In this document: positions 53,650-61,620 of the stretch, piece by piece
Numbering within the stretch: the stretch's first letter is position 1
Layout: each line of letters begins with the position of its first letter
Assembly (NCBI RefSeq): GCF_020075545.1
Contig: NZ_JAIQZK010000005.1
Span: 62,001-126,000 of the forward strand
Direction: 5' to 3'
Source: Nocardioides sp. TRM66260-LWL
Lineage (GTDB): Bacteria > Actinomycetota > Actinomycetes > Propionibacteriales > Nocardioidaceae
DNA length: 64,000 nucleotides
Notes under the pieces: model-generated
Told to the model about the DNA's origin: nothing
Databases searched by the model: none
The model's input: the letters and a program-made list of their open reading frames with translations, nothing else
Program-made: the position numbers and the translations under genes

Positions 53650-54672
53650 ATGCGCGCCGACCGGCTCCTCTCGATCATGCTGCTCCTGCGCCAGCGTCCG
53701 CGGATGAGCGCGCGCGAGCTCGCCGCGCACCTGGAGGTGAGCGAGCGGACGATCCTGCGCGACGTCGAGGCGCTCAGCACCGCGGGCGTCCCGATCGTCG
53801 CCGAGCGCGGGCGTCACGGGGGCCTGCGGCTGCTCGAGGGCTTCCGGGCCGACGTGTCGGCGCTCGACGACGTCGAGGCGCAGGTGCTGCTGGCGTCCCT
53901 GGGGCTCGACACCTTCGGCGATCTCGGGCTGAGCCGCGAGGTGCGCTCGGCGCTCGACAAGCTCACCGCGACGGCGCCCGCACGCCTGACCGGCTCGGCA
54001 TCGCGGCTGCAGGAGGTCGTGCACGTCGACCGGCGCCGCTGGTTCGCCGAGCCCGACGACGCCGCCCACGTGCCCGCGCTGCGCACGGCCGCGATGGCGC
54101 GGCGACGCGTCCGGCTCGCCTACGCGGGGGCGCGGGACGCCGTGCCCCGCACCCGTACCGTGGACCCGCTCGGTCTGGTCGAGAACGGTCGGCGGTGGTA
54201 CCTCGTGGCGTACCACCGGGGACAGCCGCGCACGTACCGACTCGCCCGCATCGCGGGGCTGACGGTGCTCGACGAGGACGCCCGGCTGCCCGCCGACGCC
54301 CGACTCGCCGAGGTCTGGACGACCCTGAGGAGCACCTTCGAGGACCGGGGGATCGCCCCGATCGCCGCCCGGCTGCGGGTCCGGGTGGAGCACGAGGAGG
54401 CCGTGCGCACCGCTCTGACGCCGATGCTCTCACCGCCCGCGCTCGTCGAGCGCGCCCGGGACGACGCCTGGGTCGAGCTGGACGGCTCCTTCCGGGTCGA
54501 GCGCGCCGTGCTGGGCGTCTGCCTGGGCTTCGGCGGTGACGTCGAGGTGCTCGGCCCGCCGGACCTGCGCGCCCGAGCGCTGGCGTCCGCGCGCGCGGCG
54601 GCGGCGCTCCACGCACAGCCGGCTGCTGCCACACTTCCCCCGTGCTCGACCGCTCCCGCACCACCCTCCTGA
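53650..54672 (+). CDS. HTH/WYL-domain transcriptional regulator
   Basis: A 340-aa regulator. The N-terminal winged helix reads MSARELAAHLEVSERTILRD, with VERGRHGGLRLL nearby; the WYL domain follows (RRVRLAYAGARDA, then GLVENGRRWYLVAYH) with the YRLARI strand. A C-terminal WCX extension completes the family architecture. WYL domains bind small ligands or nucleic acid signals. Divergent from the MDMPI-fold gene, and its 3' end overlaps the PAP2-kinase start by 31 nt. Confidence 0.88.
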   Translation: MRADRLLSIMLLLRQRPRMSARELAAHLEVSERTILRDVEALSTAGVPIVAERGRHGGLRLLEGFRADVSALDDVEAQVLLASLGLDTFGDLGLSREVRSALDKLTATAPARLTGSASRLQEVVHVDRRRWFAEPDDAAHVPALRTAAMARRRVRLAYAGARDAVPRTRTVDPLGLVENGRRWYLVAYHRGQPRTYRLARIAGLTVLDEDARLPADARLAEVWTTLRSTFEDRGIAPIAARLRVRVEHEEAVRTALTPMLSPPALVERARDDAWVELDGSFRVERAVLGVCLGFGGDVEVLGPPDLRARALASARAAAALHAQPAAATLPPCSTAPAPPS

Positions 54673-56213
54673 CCTGGGCGGCCGCCCTGCTGGGGGCGTT
54701 CGCGGTGCTGGCGACCCTGGTGCGCACCGGCTGGGGGCCGCTCGTCCGGGTCGACGGCCGCGGCGAGCCGGCCAGCGCCTGGGCGATCGGGGGCTGGCCC
54801 CACCACCTGCTGCGCGGGGTCGAGCTCGCCTTCGCGACCGCCGGCATGACCACGCTGACCCTCGTCCTGGCGCTCGTGCTGTGGCTGCGCGGCTTCGGAC
54901 GTGCGGCGGTGCTGGTGATCGGCGTGATGGTCGTGAACAGCCAGGCGACCACCTGGCTGAAGGTGCTGATCGGCCGGGAGCGGCCGCCGTGGCAGGACCC
55001 CTCCACGCTGCTCGGCACCAACTCCTTCCCGAGCGGCCACGCCTCGTCGATCGCGGCGTTCAGCCTGCTCTGCGCCGTGCTGGTGCAGATGCTCGTGCGG
55101 CGCACCCGGCCGCGACGGCTGCTCCAGGGCGGGCTGGCCGTGCTGGTGCTGGTGGTGTGCCTCGACCGCGTCCTGCTCGGGCGGCACTACCCCTCGGACG
55201 TGGTCGCGGGCGTGCTGCTCGGCGTCGCGATCGTGCTGATCGGCCTGGCCGTCTGGTCGCCCCTGCCACGGAGCCAGGCGCACCGCGCCGAGCCGCTGCC
55301 CGAGGCCTACCCCTCGGAGCGGCGGCTGGCGGTCGTGCTCAACCCGATCAAGGTCGAGGACGTCGACCAGTTCCAGGCCACCGTCACGCAGATGGCCCTG
55401 CAGAGCGGCTGGCTGGCCCCCACCTGGCACCTCACGACCGTCGAGGACCCCGGCACCGGCATGGCCGAGGCCGCCGCGGTCGACGGCGCCGACCTCGTGC
55501 TCGTGTGCGGCGGCGACGGCACCGTCCGCGAGGTCTGCGCCGAGCTCGCCGGCACCGGCATCCCCGTGGGCATCATCCCGGCCGGCACCGGCAACCTGCT
55601 GGCCCGCAACCTCGACATCCCGCTCTACCTGCGCGCCGCGATCGACGTCGCGCTCAACGGCCAGGACCGCGCCATCGACCTCGTCGCCGTCGGCGGCGAC
55701 GGCCTGGAGGACTCGCACTTCCTCGTCATGGCCGGCATGGGCTTCGACGCCGCGATCATGGAGGGCGTCAACGAGGACATCAAGCGCCGCGTGGGCTGGC
55801 TCGCGTACGTGCTCTCGGCGTTCAAGTCGCTGATGTTCCCGGCGGTCAAGGTCGAGATCAGCGTCGACGGCGGGGAGTTCACGAAGCACCGCGCGCGGAC
55901 GATCGTGGTCGGCAACGTCGGCTACCTGCAGGCCGGCATGCCGCTGCTGCCCGACGCGAGCATCGACGACGGGCGGCTCGACGTCGTCCTGCTGCACCCG
56001 CGGCGGTTCGTCTCGTGGATCCCGCTCGCCGTGCGGGTGCTGGCCCGGCAGCGGCGCACCGACGAGCTGGTCAACCGGATGACCGGCCGGACGATCGTCC
56101 TGCGCGCCGCCGCCGACACCCCGCGTCAGCTCGACGGCGACACCGTCGGCGCCGGCCGCGAGCTGCGCATGGAGTGCCTGCAGGGACGCGTGCTGGTGCG
56201 GGTGCCCCGCTAG
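54642..56213 (+). CDS. PAP2 phosphatase-diacylglycerol kinase fusion
   Basis: A 523-aa membrane protein. Residues 1-210 are a PAP2 lipid phosphatase with about six helices and all three motifs: KVLIGRERPPW, NSFPSGHAS and RVLLGRHYPSD. Residues about 225-523 are a DAG/sphingosine-kinase catalytic domain: VVLNPIK, the GGDGTVREV nucleotide loop, IPAGTGNLLARNL, and GMGFDAAIMEG. The fusion would couple dephosphorylation and phosphorylation of a lipid carrier or glycerolipid at the membrane. GTG 54642 lies inside the regulator gene. Confidence 0.88.
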   Translation: MLDRSRTTLLTWAAALLGAFAVLATLVRTGWGPLVRVDGRGEPASAWAIGGWPHHLLRGVELAFATAGMTTLTLVLALVLWLRGFGRAAVLVIGVMVVNSQATTWLKVLIGRERPPWQDPSTLLGTNSFPSGHASSIAAFSLLCAVLVQMLVRRTRPRRLLQGGLAVLVLVVCLDRVLLGRHYPSDVVAGVLLGVAIVLIGLAVWSPLPRSQAHRAEPLPEAYPSERRLAVVLNPIKVEDVDQFQATVTQMALQSGWLAPTWHLTTVEDPGTGMAEAAAVDGADLVLVCGGDGTVREVCAELAGTGIPVGIIPAGTGNLLARNLDIPLYLRAAIDVALNGQDRAIDLVAVGGDGLEDSHFLVMAGMGFDAAIMEGVNEDIKRRVGWLAYVLSAFKSLMFPAVKVEISVDGGEFTKHRARTIVVGNVGYLQAGMPLLPDASIDDGRLDVVLLHPRRFVSWIPLAVRVLARQRRTDELVNRMTGRTIVLRAAADTPRQLDGDTVGAGRELRMECLQGRVLVRVPR

Positions 56214-56267
56214 CACGCCGCGTCAGCACGCCGTGTCGGCCCGACCGCTCGGGGGCCGGTCCGGACC

Positions 56268-56684
56268 TCAGGTTCTCGCGCGGCCGGGCCGGGCCGCGGC
56301 GATCGCCTCGGCCTCCTCCGGGGAGAGCTGCTGCTCGCAGGTCCAGCCGCTGACGCTCTTGGCGTACGTGCGGGCGTCCGAGCGGCCGTGGATCGAGGTG
56401 ACGACGACGCCGTCGCCCGCGTCGTCGAGCAGCGCCAGGCTCCACGAGAGGTGGCCGCCCATGTCGCCGAACGCGTCGTAGCGCACGACCGCGAGGTGCC
56501 GCAGCGCGCGTCCGGCCTCGGCTCGCAGGGCCGCGACCTCCTGACGCAGGCCGAGCACGTCCGGCGGGAGCGCGTCGTCGCCGCCGGACGCCCGTCCGGG
56601 CGCGGCGCGGCGCAGCGCCAGCACCCCCAGGACGAGCGCGGCGACGGCGAGGAGCAGGGCGAGGACGGCGAGCACCAGCGGCAC
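56268..56684 (-). CDS. DUF4446 family protein
   Basis: A 138-aa membrane-tethered protein. An N-terminal helix (PLVLAVLALLLAVAALVLGV) is followed by a short coiled coil (PPDVLGLRQEVAALRAEAG) and the DUF4446 core: HLAVVRYDAFGDMGGHLSW, LLDDAGDGVVVTSIHGR, ARTYAK and LSPEEAEAI. Function is unknown. GTG 56684 is leaderless (TAGGTT). Confidence 0.88.
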   Translation of the reverse strand: MPLVLAVLALLLAVAALVLGVLALRRAAPGRASGGDDALPPDVLGLRQEVAALRAEAGRALRHLAVVRYDAFGDMGGHLSWSLALLDDAGDGVVVTSIHGRSDARTYAKSVSGWTCEQQLSPEEAEAIAAARPGRART

Positions 56685-56690
56685 GCGGCC

Positions 56691-56696
56691 AACCTA
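56691..56696 (-). promoter_or_regulatory. -10 box (TAGGTT) of the DUF4446 gene
   Basis: Read on the minus strand, ends 6 nt before GTG 56684. Confidence 0.55.
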
Positions 56697-56725
56697 GCCG
56701 CCGGTCGGCCCGTCGCCGCGCTCCC

Positions 56726-56731
56726 TAGACT
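56726..56731 (+). promoter_or_regulatory. -10 box (TAGACT) of pheA
   Basis: Ends 6 nt before GTG 56738; leaderless arrangement. Confidence 0.6.
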
Positions 56732-56737
56732 GCGCGG

Positions 56738-57583
56738 GTGCCGAACCAGCGACGCATCGCCTACCAGGGCGAGCCGGGGGCGAACTCCCACATCGTGTGC
56801 CAGGAGCACTACCCCGACTGGGAGGCCGTGCCGTGCGCGTCGTTCGAGGACGTCTTCGCCGCGGTCGAGGGCGGTGACGCCGACCTCGCGATGATCCCGA
56901 TCGACAACAGCCTCGCCGGACGCGTCGCCGACATCCACCACTTCCTGCCGGCCTCGACCCTGCACATCGTCGCCGAGCACTTCCTGCGCATCCGGTTCCA
57001 CCTGATGGCCGTGCCGGGGGCGACCCTCGAGGGCATCCGCACCGTGCACAGCCACGTGCACGCGCTCGGCCAGTGCCGCAAGGTCATCCGCGAGCACGGG
57101 CTCGTCCCGATCATCTCCGGCGACACCGCCGGCGCCGCCCGCGAGGTGGCCGAGGCAGCCGACCCGACCCAGGCCGCGATCTCGCCGCCGCTGGCCGCGT
57201 CGATCTACGGCCTCGACGTGCTGGCCGAGGACGTCGAGGACGAGGACCACAACACCACCCGCTTCGTCGTCCTCTCCCGCGAGCCGGTGCGCGCCGAGCC
57301 GGGATCGGGGCCGGTCGTCACCTCGTTCATCTTCAACGTCCGCAACCTGCCGGCCGCGCTCTACAAGGCGCTGGGCGGGTTCGCGACCAACGGGGTGAAC
57401 ATGACCAAGCTCGAGAGCTACATGGTGGACGGGCAGTTCACGGCCACGCAGTTCCTGGCCGAGGTCGACGGCCACCCCGACGACCTCGGGCTGGGCCGCG
57501 CGCTCGAGGAGCTGTCGTTCTTCACCACCGAGGTGAAGATCCTCGGCGTGTACCCCGCGGACCCCTTCCGCGCCCACGCCTGA
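56738..57583 (+). CDS. pheA: Prephenate dehydratase
   Basis: A 281-aa enzyme forming phenylpyruvate in phenylalanine synthesis. Catalytic domain: RIAYQGEPGANSH, IPIDNSLAGRVADIHH, HSHVHALGQCRK, SGDTAGAAREVAE and the essential Thr-Arg-Phe in NTTRFVVLS. The ACT domain follows (about 190-275) with NMTKLESYMVDGQF; the ESYM form replaces the common ESRP motif. This combination (HALGQCRK, GDTAGAA, ESYM) recalls alphaproteobacterial PheA rather than the mycobacterial type. Leaderless GTG start. Confidence 0.95.
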   Translation: MPNQRRIAYQGEPGANSHIVCQEHYPDWEAVPCASFEDVFAAVEGGDADLAMIPIDNSLAGRVADIHHFLPASTLHIVAEHFLRIRFHLMAVPGATLEGIRTVHSHVHALGQCRKVIREHGLVPIISGDTAGAAREVAEAADPTQAAISPPLAASIYGLDVLAEDVEDEDHNTTRFVVLSREPVRAEPGSGPVVTSFIFNVRNLPAALYKALGGFATNGVNMTKLESYMVDGQFTATQFLAEVDGHPDDLGLGRALEELSFFTTEVKILGVYPADPFRAHA

Positions 57584-57649
57584 CCCGCGCCCCGTCCCGT
57601 CCCGCCCCGTCGCGAGCACCGCTCGCCGACTGCCTCGCAGGAGCCCGCC

Positions 57650-58246
57650 ATCGACCTCGCCGCCCTCGCGCTCACCTTCGGCGCGATCTTCCTCGTCGAG
57701 CTGCCCGACAAGACCTTCCTCGCCACGCTCGTGCTCTCCACCCGGTACCGGCCGGTGCTGGTGTGGATCGGCGTCGGCCTGGCGTTCGCGGTGCAGACCA
57801 CCGTCGCGGTGCTGCTCGGGCAGGTCGTCACCTTCCTGCCCGACCGGCTGGTGCAGGGCGTCGTGGCCGGCATGTTCGTGCTGGGCGCCGTGCTGCTGCT
57901 GCGGGAGGCCCGCTCGGCGGCCGACGAGGACGAGGAGAGCGCCGAGATCGCCGCGCGAGCGAAGGACGCCACCGGGTACCGCGCGATCGTCGCGTCGTTC
58001 CTGGTGCTCTTCGCGGCCGAGTGGGGCGACCTCTCCCAGCTGCTGACCATCACGCTGGTGGCGCGCTACGACGCGCCGGTCGAGGTGTTCGTGGGCGCGC
58101 TGGGCGCCCTGCTGACCGTCAGCGGGCTCGCCGTGGTGGCGGGGCGCTGGCTCTCGTCCCGCGTGCCGCTGCACCGCCTGATGTACGGCGGCGCGGCGGC
58201 CTGCGCGGTGCTGGCCGCGCTGACGGTCTACGAGCTGGCGAGCTAG
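57650..58246 (+). CDS. UPF0016 (TMEM165/GDT1) cation transporter, apparent ATC start
   Basis: A 198-aa six-helix membrane protein, likely exporting Mn2+ or exchanging Ca2+ for protons. Both family motifs are visible: FLVELPDKTFLATLVL (E-x-x-D-K-T) and FAAEWGDLSQ. After the pheA stop in the same frame there is no ATG, GTG or TTG before the first motif. The reading begins naturally at ATC 57650, six nt after GCAGGAG. The next usual start (GTG 57731) would delete the first motif. I infer ATC initiation. Confidence 0.85.
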   Translation: MDLAALALTFGAIFLVELPDKTFLATLVLSTRYRPVLVWIGVGLAFAVQTTVAVLLGQVVTFLPDRLVQGVVAGMFVLGAVLLLREARSAADEDEESAEIAARAKDATGYRAIVASFLVLFAAEWGDLSQLLTITLVARYDAPVEVFVGALGALLTVSGLAVVAGRWLSSRVPLHRLMYGGAAACAVLAALTVYELAS

Positions 58247-59652
58247 CCCACCGAGCGGGTCTGCGCCCGCACCACCGAGGCGAGCCAGTCGAACGACGGC
58301 TTCGGCGTGCGCGTGCCGTCGTCCGGGTCGACCGCGACGAGCCCGAAGCGGTGGGTGCGTCCGGCCGTCCACTCCACGCCATCGAGCAGCGACCACACGT
58401 ACAGCGCCCGGACGTCGACGCCGCGCTGCGCCGCTTCGGCGACGGCGCGCAGGTGGGCGTCGAGGAAGGCGATGCGGTCGGCGTCGGAGCCGTCGGGCCC
58501 GTCGTCGAAGGCGGCGCCGGTGCCCGTGACGACGATCGGCGGCAGCGCGGCGCGATAGCGGGCGCGGAGCATGATCAGCCACTCGCGCAGCGCCTCGGGC
58601 ACCACCGGCCAGCCGGCGTCGGTCAGCGGGTGGCCGACGGTCTCGAAGGCCTCGAACGGCAGGTCGGAGTCCTCGGGAGCCGCCCCGATCCGCAGCGGTG
58701 CGGCGTAGGTGACGCCGTAGAAGTCCAGCGGCTGGCGGATGGTGGCGAGGTCGCCGTCCTGGACGACGTCCTCGAGCAGCGGCGCGAGGTCGGCGGGGTA
58801 GCGGCCGAGCAGCATGGGCTCGAGGAACAGCCCGTTCCACAGCGCGTCGAAGAGCTTGGAGGCGCCGACGTCGGCGGCGTCGTCGCTGACCGGCCAGACC
58901 GGCGCGTGCTGGTTCGCGCAGCCCACCTCGCCGAGCCCGCCGGGCAGCCGGGAGCGCACGGCCATCGTCGCCCGGCCGTGGGCGAGCAGCAGGTGGTGGG
59001 CGGCGTAGAGCGCGTCGAAGCCGAGCGCACGGCCCGGCGCGTGGGAGCCGACGCCGTAGCCGAGCGTCGCCTCGAGGCTGGGCTGGTCGACCGGCACCCA
59101 CTGCCGCACGCGGTCGCCCAGCCGGCCCGCGACCGCCTCGGCGTAGGCCGCGAACCGGTCGATGACGTCGCGGTCGAGCCAGCCGCCGCGCTCGTCGAGC
59201 TCGGCCGGGAGGTCCCACTGGTGCAGCGTGACCATCGGGTCGACGCCGGCCGCGAGCAGCGCGTCGACCAGCCGCTCGTAGTGGTCGAGGCCGGCCGCGG
59301 AGAGCGGCCCGGCGCCGCCGGGCTGCACCCGCGCCCAGGAGACGGAGAAGCGGTAGGCCGGGACGCCGAGGCGGGCGAGCAGGTCGACGTCCTCGCGCCA
59401 GCGCTCGACGCCGTGCGCGGCGGGGTCGCCGGTCGCGGCGTCGCGGATCGTGCCGGGGAGCGCGGCGAAGCGGTCCCAGCCGGTGGCGCCGCGGGCGTCC
59501 GCCGCGCCCTCCGTGGGCCAGGCGGCCGTCGCGACGCCGAGCCGGAAGCCCGGCGGCAGCACCGGCGGCGCGGCCGGCGCGGGGGTCAGCGAGCGCACGG
59601 GGGCACCGGGGCCGGCGCCGCCCGACCCGACTCCGGGGGCCCCTGGTCGCAT
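58243..59652 (-). CDS. GH1 beta-glucosidase-like protein lacking both catalytic glutamates
   Basis: A 469-aa (beta/alpha)8 family 1 protein, clearly in family by FRLGVATAAWPTEGA, RFSVSWARVQPGG, the DFYGVTYAAPLR and final YVWSLLDGVEW segments. The acid/base TxNEP motif is WVPVDQPS, so the Glu is Gln190. The nucleophile TENG is VVTGTGAAFDD, so the Glu is Gly377. The glycone-binding Gln and His positions also differ. It should not hydrolyse as a normal GH1. ATG 59652 is used; ATG 59670 is also possible. The stop overlaps the end of the convergent transporter gene. Confidence 0.85.
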   Translation of the reverse strand: MRPGAPGVGSGGAGPGAPVRSLTPAPAAPPVLPPGFRLGVATAAWPTEGAADARGATGWDRFAALPGTIRDAATGDPAAHGVERWREDVDLLARLGVPAYRFSVSWARVQPGGAGPLSAAGLDHYERLVDALLAAGVDPMVTLHQWDLPAELDERGGWLDRDVIDRFAAYAEAVAGRLGDRVRQWVPVDQPSLEATLGYGVGSHAPGRALGFDALYAAHHLLLAHGRATMAVRSRLPGGLGEVGCANQHAPVWPVSDDAADVGASKLFDALWNGLFLEPMLLGRYPADLAPLLEDVVQDGDLATIRQPLDFYGVTYAAPLRIGAAPEDSDLPFEAFETVGHPLTDAGWPVVPEALREWLIMLRARYRAALPPIVVTGTGAAFDDGPDGSDADRIAFLDAHLRAVAEAAQRGVDVRALYVWSLLDGVEWTAGRTHRFGLVAVDPDDGTRTPKPSFDWLASVVRAQTRSVG

Positions 59653-59668
59653 GGCACGATCTTGGTCC

Positions 59669-60343
59669 ATGACCGTGGAGATCCGCAGGGGTTCGGCGCG
59701 CTTCCTCACCCGGGAGGCCGGACGTCAGACCCGTCACGCCTTCTCCTTCGGCGCCCACTACGACCCCGAGCGGGCCGGGTTCGGGCCGCTGGTCTGCCAC
59801 GACGAGCACCTCCTCGCCGCCGGCACCGGCTTCGAGAGCCACCGGCACAGCGGCCTGGTGATCGTGACCTGGGTGCTCGACGGCGTGCTCGAGCACCGCC
59901 ACGACGACGCCGAGCCCGTCCTCCTGCCCGCCGGCAGCCTCGGGGTCTTCCACCCCGGCGACGGCGCCGAGCACAGCGAGATCGGCCGCACCGGCACCCG
60001 GTTCGTCCAGCTGTGGCTGACCGACCCGGTCGAGCGCGAGGGCGTCGCCCACCGCGTCGTCGAGCTGGGCGCGGCCCTGGACACCGCGCCGAACCGGCTC
60101 CTGCCCGCCGCCGACCTGGACGTGCCCGGCGTCGCGCTGCACGTCGTCCGGCTCGACGCCGGGGCCTCCCTGGCCCTGCCCGCCGCCCCACGCCTCTACG
60201 TCGCGGTGACCCGCGGCGCCCTCCTGCGCTCCTCGCTCGCCGACCCGCTGCAGGCCGGCGACGCGTTCCTCATGACCGACGAGCCGGGCCACACGGTGCA
60301 GGCCGGCGTGCCGAGCGAGCTGGTGGTGCTGGCCCTGCCCTGA
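59669..60343 (+). CDS. Pirin-family bicupin protein
   Basis: A 224-aa protein. The N-terminal cupin carries the pirin metal motif: FSFGAHYDPERAGFGPLVCH, then GTGFESHRHSGLVIVTWVLD and EHRHDD. The second half is a weaker cupin. Pirins act as metal-dependent quercetinases or transcription cofactors; which applies here is unknown. ATG 59669 overlaps the alternative start of the divergent GH1 gene. Confidence 0.85.
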   Translation: MTVEIRRGSARFLTREAGRQTRHAFSFGAHYDPERAGFGPLVCHDEHLLAAGTGFESHRHSGLVIVTWVLDGVLEHRHDDAEPVLLPAGSLGVFHPGDGAEHSEIGRTGTRFVQLWLTDPVEREGVAHRVVELGAALDTAPNRLLPAADLDVPGVALHVVRLDAGASLALPAAPRLYVAVTRGALLRSSLADPLQAGDAFLMTDEPGHTVQAGVPSELVVLALP

Positions 60344-60360
60344 GGCGGGCGCACTGTCGG

Positions 60361-60446
60361 TTTCCCCGGTCGACCGGGGATGTTGATCGATGACAGGCAA
60401 AGTTTTGCCCGTCATCGAACGGTTTCCCCGGTCGACCGGGGAAACC
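60361..60446. repeat. Palindromic repeat unit, second copy of the family
   Basis: CCCCGGTCGACCGGGG occurs twice (60364-60379 and 60426-60441), the second within a 26-bp perfect palindrome (60421-60446). Between them is a hairpin with two mismatches (60388-60402 with 60403-60417) whose centre reads ACAGGCAAAGTTTTGCCCGT. It has the same organisation as 10225-10290, and also sits between convergent genes. Confidence 0.75.
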
Positions 60447-60477
60447 AGTGGCGGATGGGGCGCGTGTGGTCTGGTCC

Positions 60478-60495
60478 TGGTTCCACGTGGAACCA
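60478..60495. other. parS-like 18-bp palindrome
   Basis: TGGTTCCACGTGGAACCA, a perfect palindrome. Its core GTTCCACGTGGAAC matches the chromosomal parS sequences bound by ParB in many bacteria (consensus TGTTNCACGTGNAACA). It is the only CACGTG in the window with such long symmetric flanks. A nucleation site for chromosome segregation is possible if this region lies near oriC. Confidence 0.55.
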
Positions 60496-60509
60496 CGACG
60501 ACCGGACGC

Positions 60510-61418
60510 CTAGCCGCCGACCACGCGCACGGCGTCCGGGAGCACCTCGACGACGAGCGGGTCGTCGTCCGGGCCGGGCAGGACGCCCCGGGGCTCGCCG
60601 TCGGCGCCGACGGCGACGGGCGAGCGGGCAGCCACCGTCAGCCTGACCCGGCGCGCGCGGTGCAGGCTGACCTCGGGCCGGTCGACGTGACGGCCGGAGT
60701 AGATGGTCGGGAACGCGCGCAGCAGGGTCAGCCGCGAGGTCGCCGCCACGACGACGACGTCGAGCAGGCCGTCGTGCAGCGAGGCGTCCGGGGCGATGCG
60801 CATGCCCTGGCCGTAGTAGCCGGAGTTCGCGAGGGCGACCATGCCGGCCTCGATCTCGAGCACGTCGTCGTCGAGCTCGAGCCGGAAGCGTCCCGGCGCG
60901 TAGCCGACGATCGCCCGGACCGCGGCCGACGGGTACTGCAGCGGCGCGGGCGTGCGGCGCATGCGGTGCACGAGCGCGGACGCGTGCGCGTCGATGCCGC
61001 AGTAGACCGAGCCCGCCACGATCTCGGTGCCGACCTCGGGACGCGTGCACGCGAGCAGGTCGACCGGGTGGGCCGGCGCCTCGAGCAGGGTCGTGGCCAC
61101 GGCGTCGGGCTCCGACGACAGCCCGAGCATGCGCGCGAAGTCGTTGCCGCGGCCGGCCGGCAGCAGGCCGAGGGTGGCCCCGGCGCGGGCCGCGGGTCCG
61201 ACGACGTGGGAGAGCATGCCGTCGCCGCCGGCCGAGACGACCACCTCGCCGCGCTCCGCGGCCTCCGACACCAGCGGGGCGAGTCGCTCCGGGCCGGGCG
61301 ACGGGAGCATCCGCACCGCAGCGCCCGCCTGCTCGAGCCGGGCGACGACGGCCGCAGCGCCGCGAGCGGCGTCGCCGCCACCGGCGGCGGGGTTGAGGAG
61401 CACGGCGAAGGAGCGCAT
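60510..61418 (-). CDS. Diacylglycerol kinase-family lipid kinase
   Basis: A 302-aa stand-alone kinase of the YegS/DgkB type. VLLNPAAGGGDA (N-terminal), VVSAGGDGMLSHVV (nucleotide loop), LLPAGRGNDFARMLG, CGIDAHASALV and PDASLHDGLLDVVVV. It phosphorylates diacylglycerol or a related lipid. ATG 61418. A paralogue of the kinase half of the 54642 gene. Confidence 0.92.
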   Translation of the reverse strand: MRSFAVLLNPAAGGGDAARGAAAVVARLEQAGAAVRMLPSPGPERLAPLVSEAAERGEVVVSAGGDGMLSHVVGPAARAGATLGLLPAGRGNDFARMLGLSSEPDAVATTLLEAPAHPVDLLACTRPEVGTEIVAGSVYCGIDAHASALVHRMRRTPAPLQYPSAAVRAIVGYAPGRFRLELDDDVLEIEAGMVALANSGYYGQGMRIAPDASLHDGLLDVVVVAATSRLTLLRAFPTIYSGRHVDRPEVSLHRARRVRLTVAARSPVAVGADGEPRGVLPGPDDDPLVVEVLPDAVRVVGG

Positions 61419-61620
61419 CGCTGACGAACCCTGGCAGACCCGTCCGCGGGCGTCGACCCCGGGCGCACCGTCGCCGCCGATCGGCCCACTCGACCCAGCC
61501 GACCCAGCCGTCGCACGCGTCGCACGCGACCCGGCCCCTGCGGGTGAGCCGCGCGGTCGGGGTCGGTCGAATTGCGGCATTCGGGTCCGCGGGCCGGGCA
61601 CCGCACCCCACGATGGGCCC

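Noticed and set aside
52941..54539. 532-codon plus-strand frame opposite the MDMPI-fold gene and across the WYL gene
   Set aside because: Out of frame with the clear WYL regulator and with Arg/Ala-rich shadow composition.
57731..58246. GTG 57731 as the start of the UPF0016 gene
   Set aside because: It would remove the first transmembrane helix and the conserved E-x-x-D-K-T motif; the reading clearly extends upstream to 57650.
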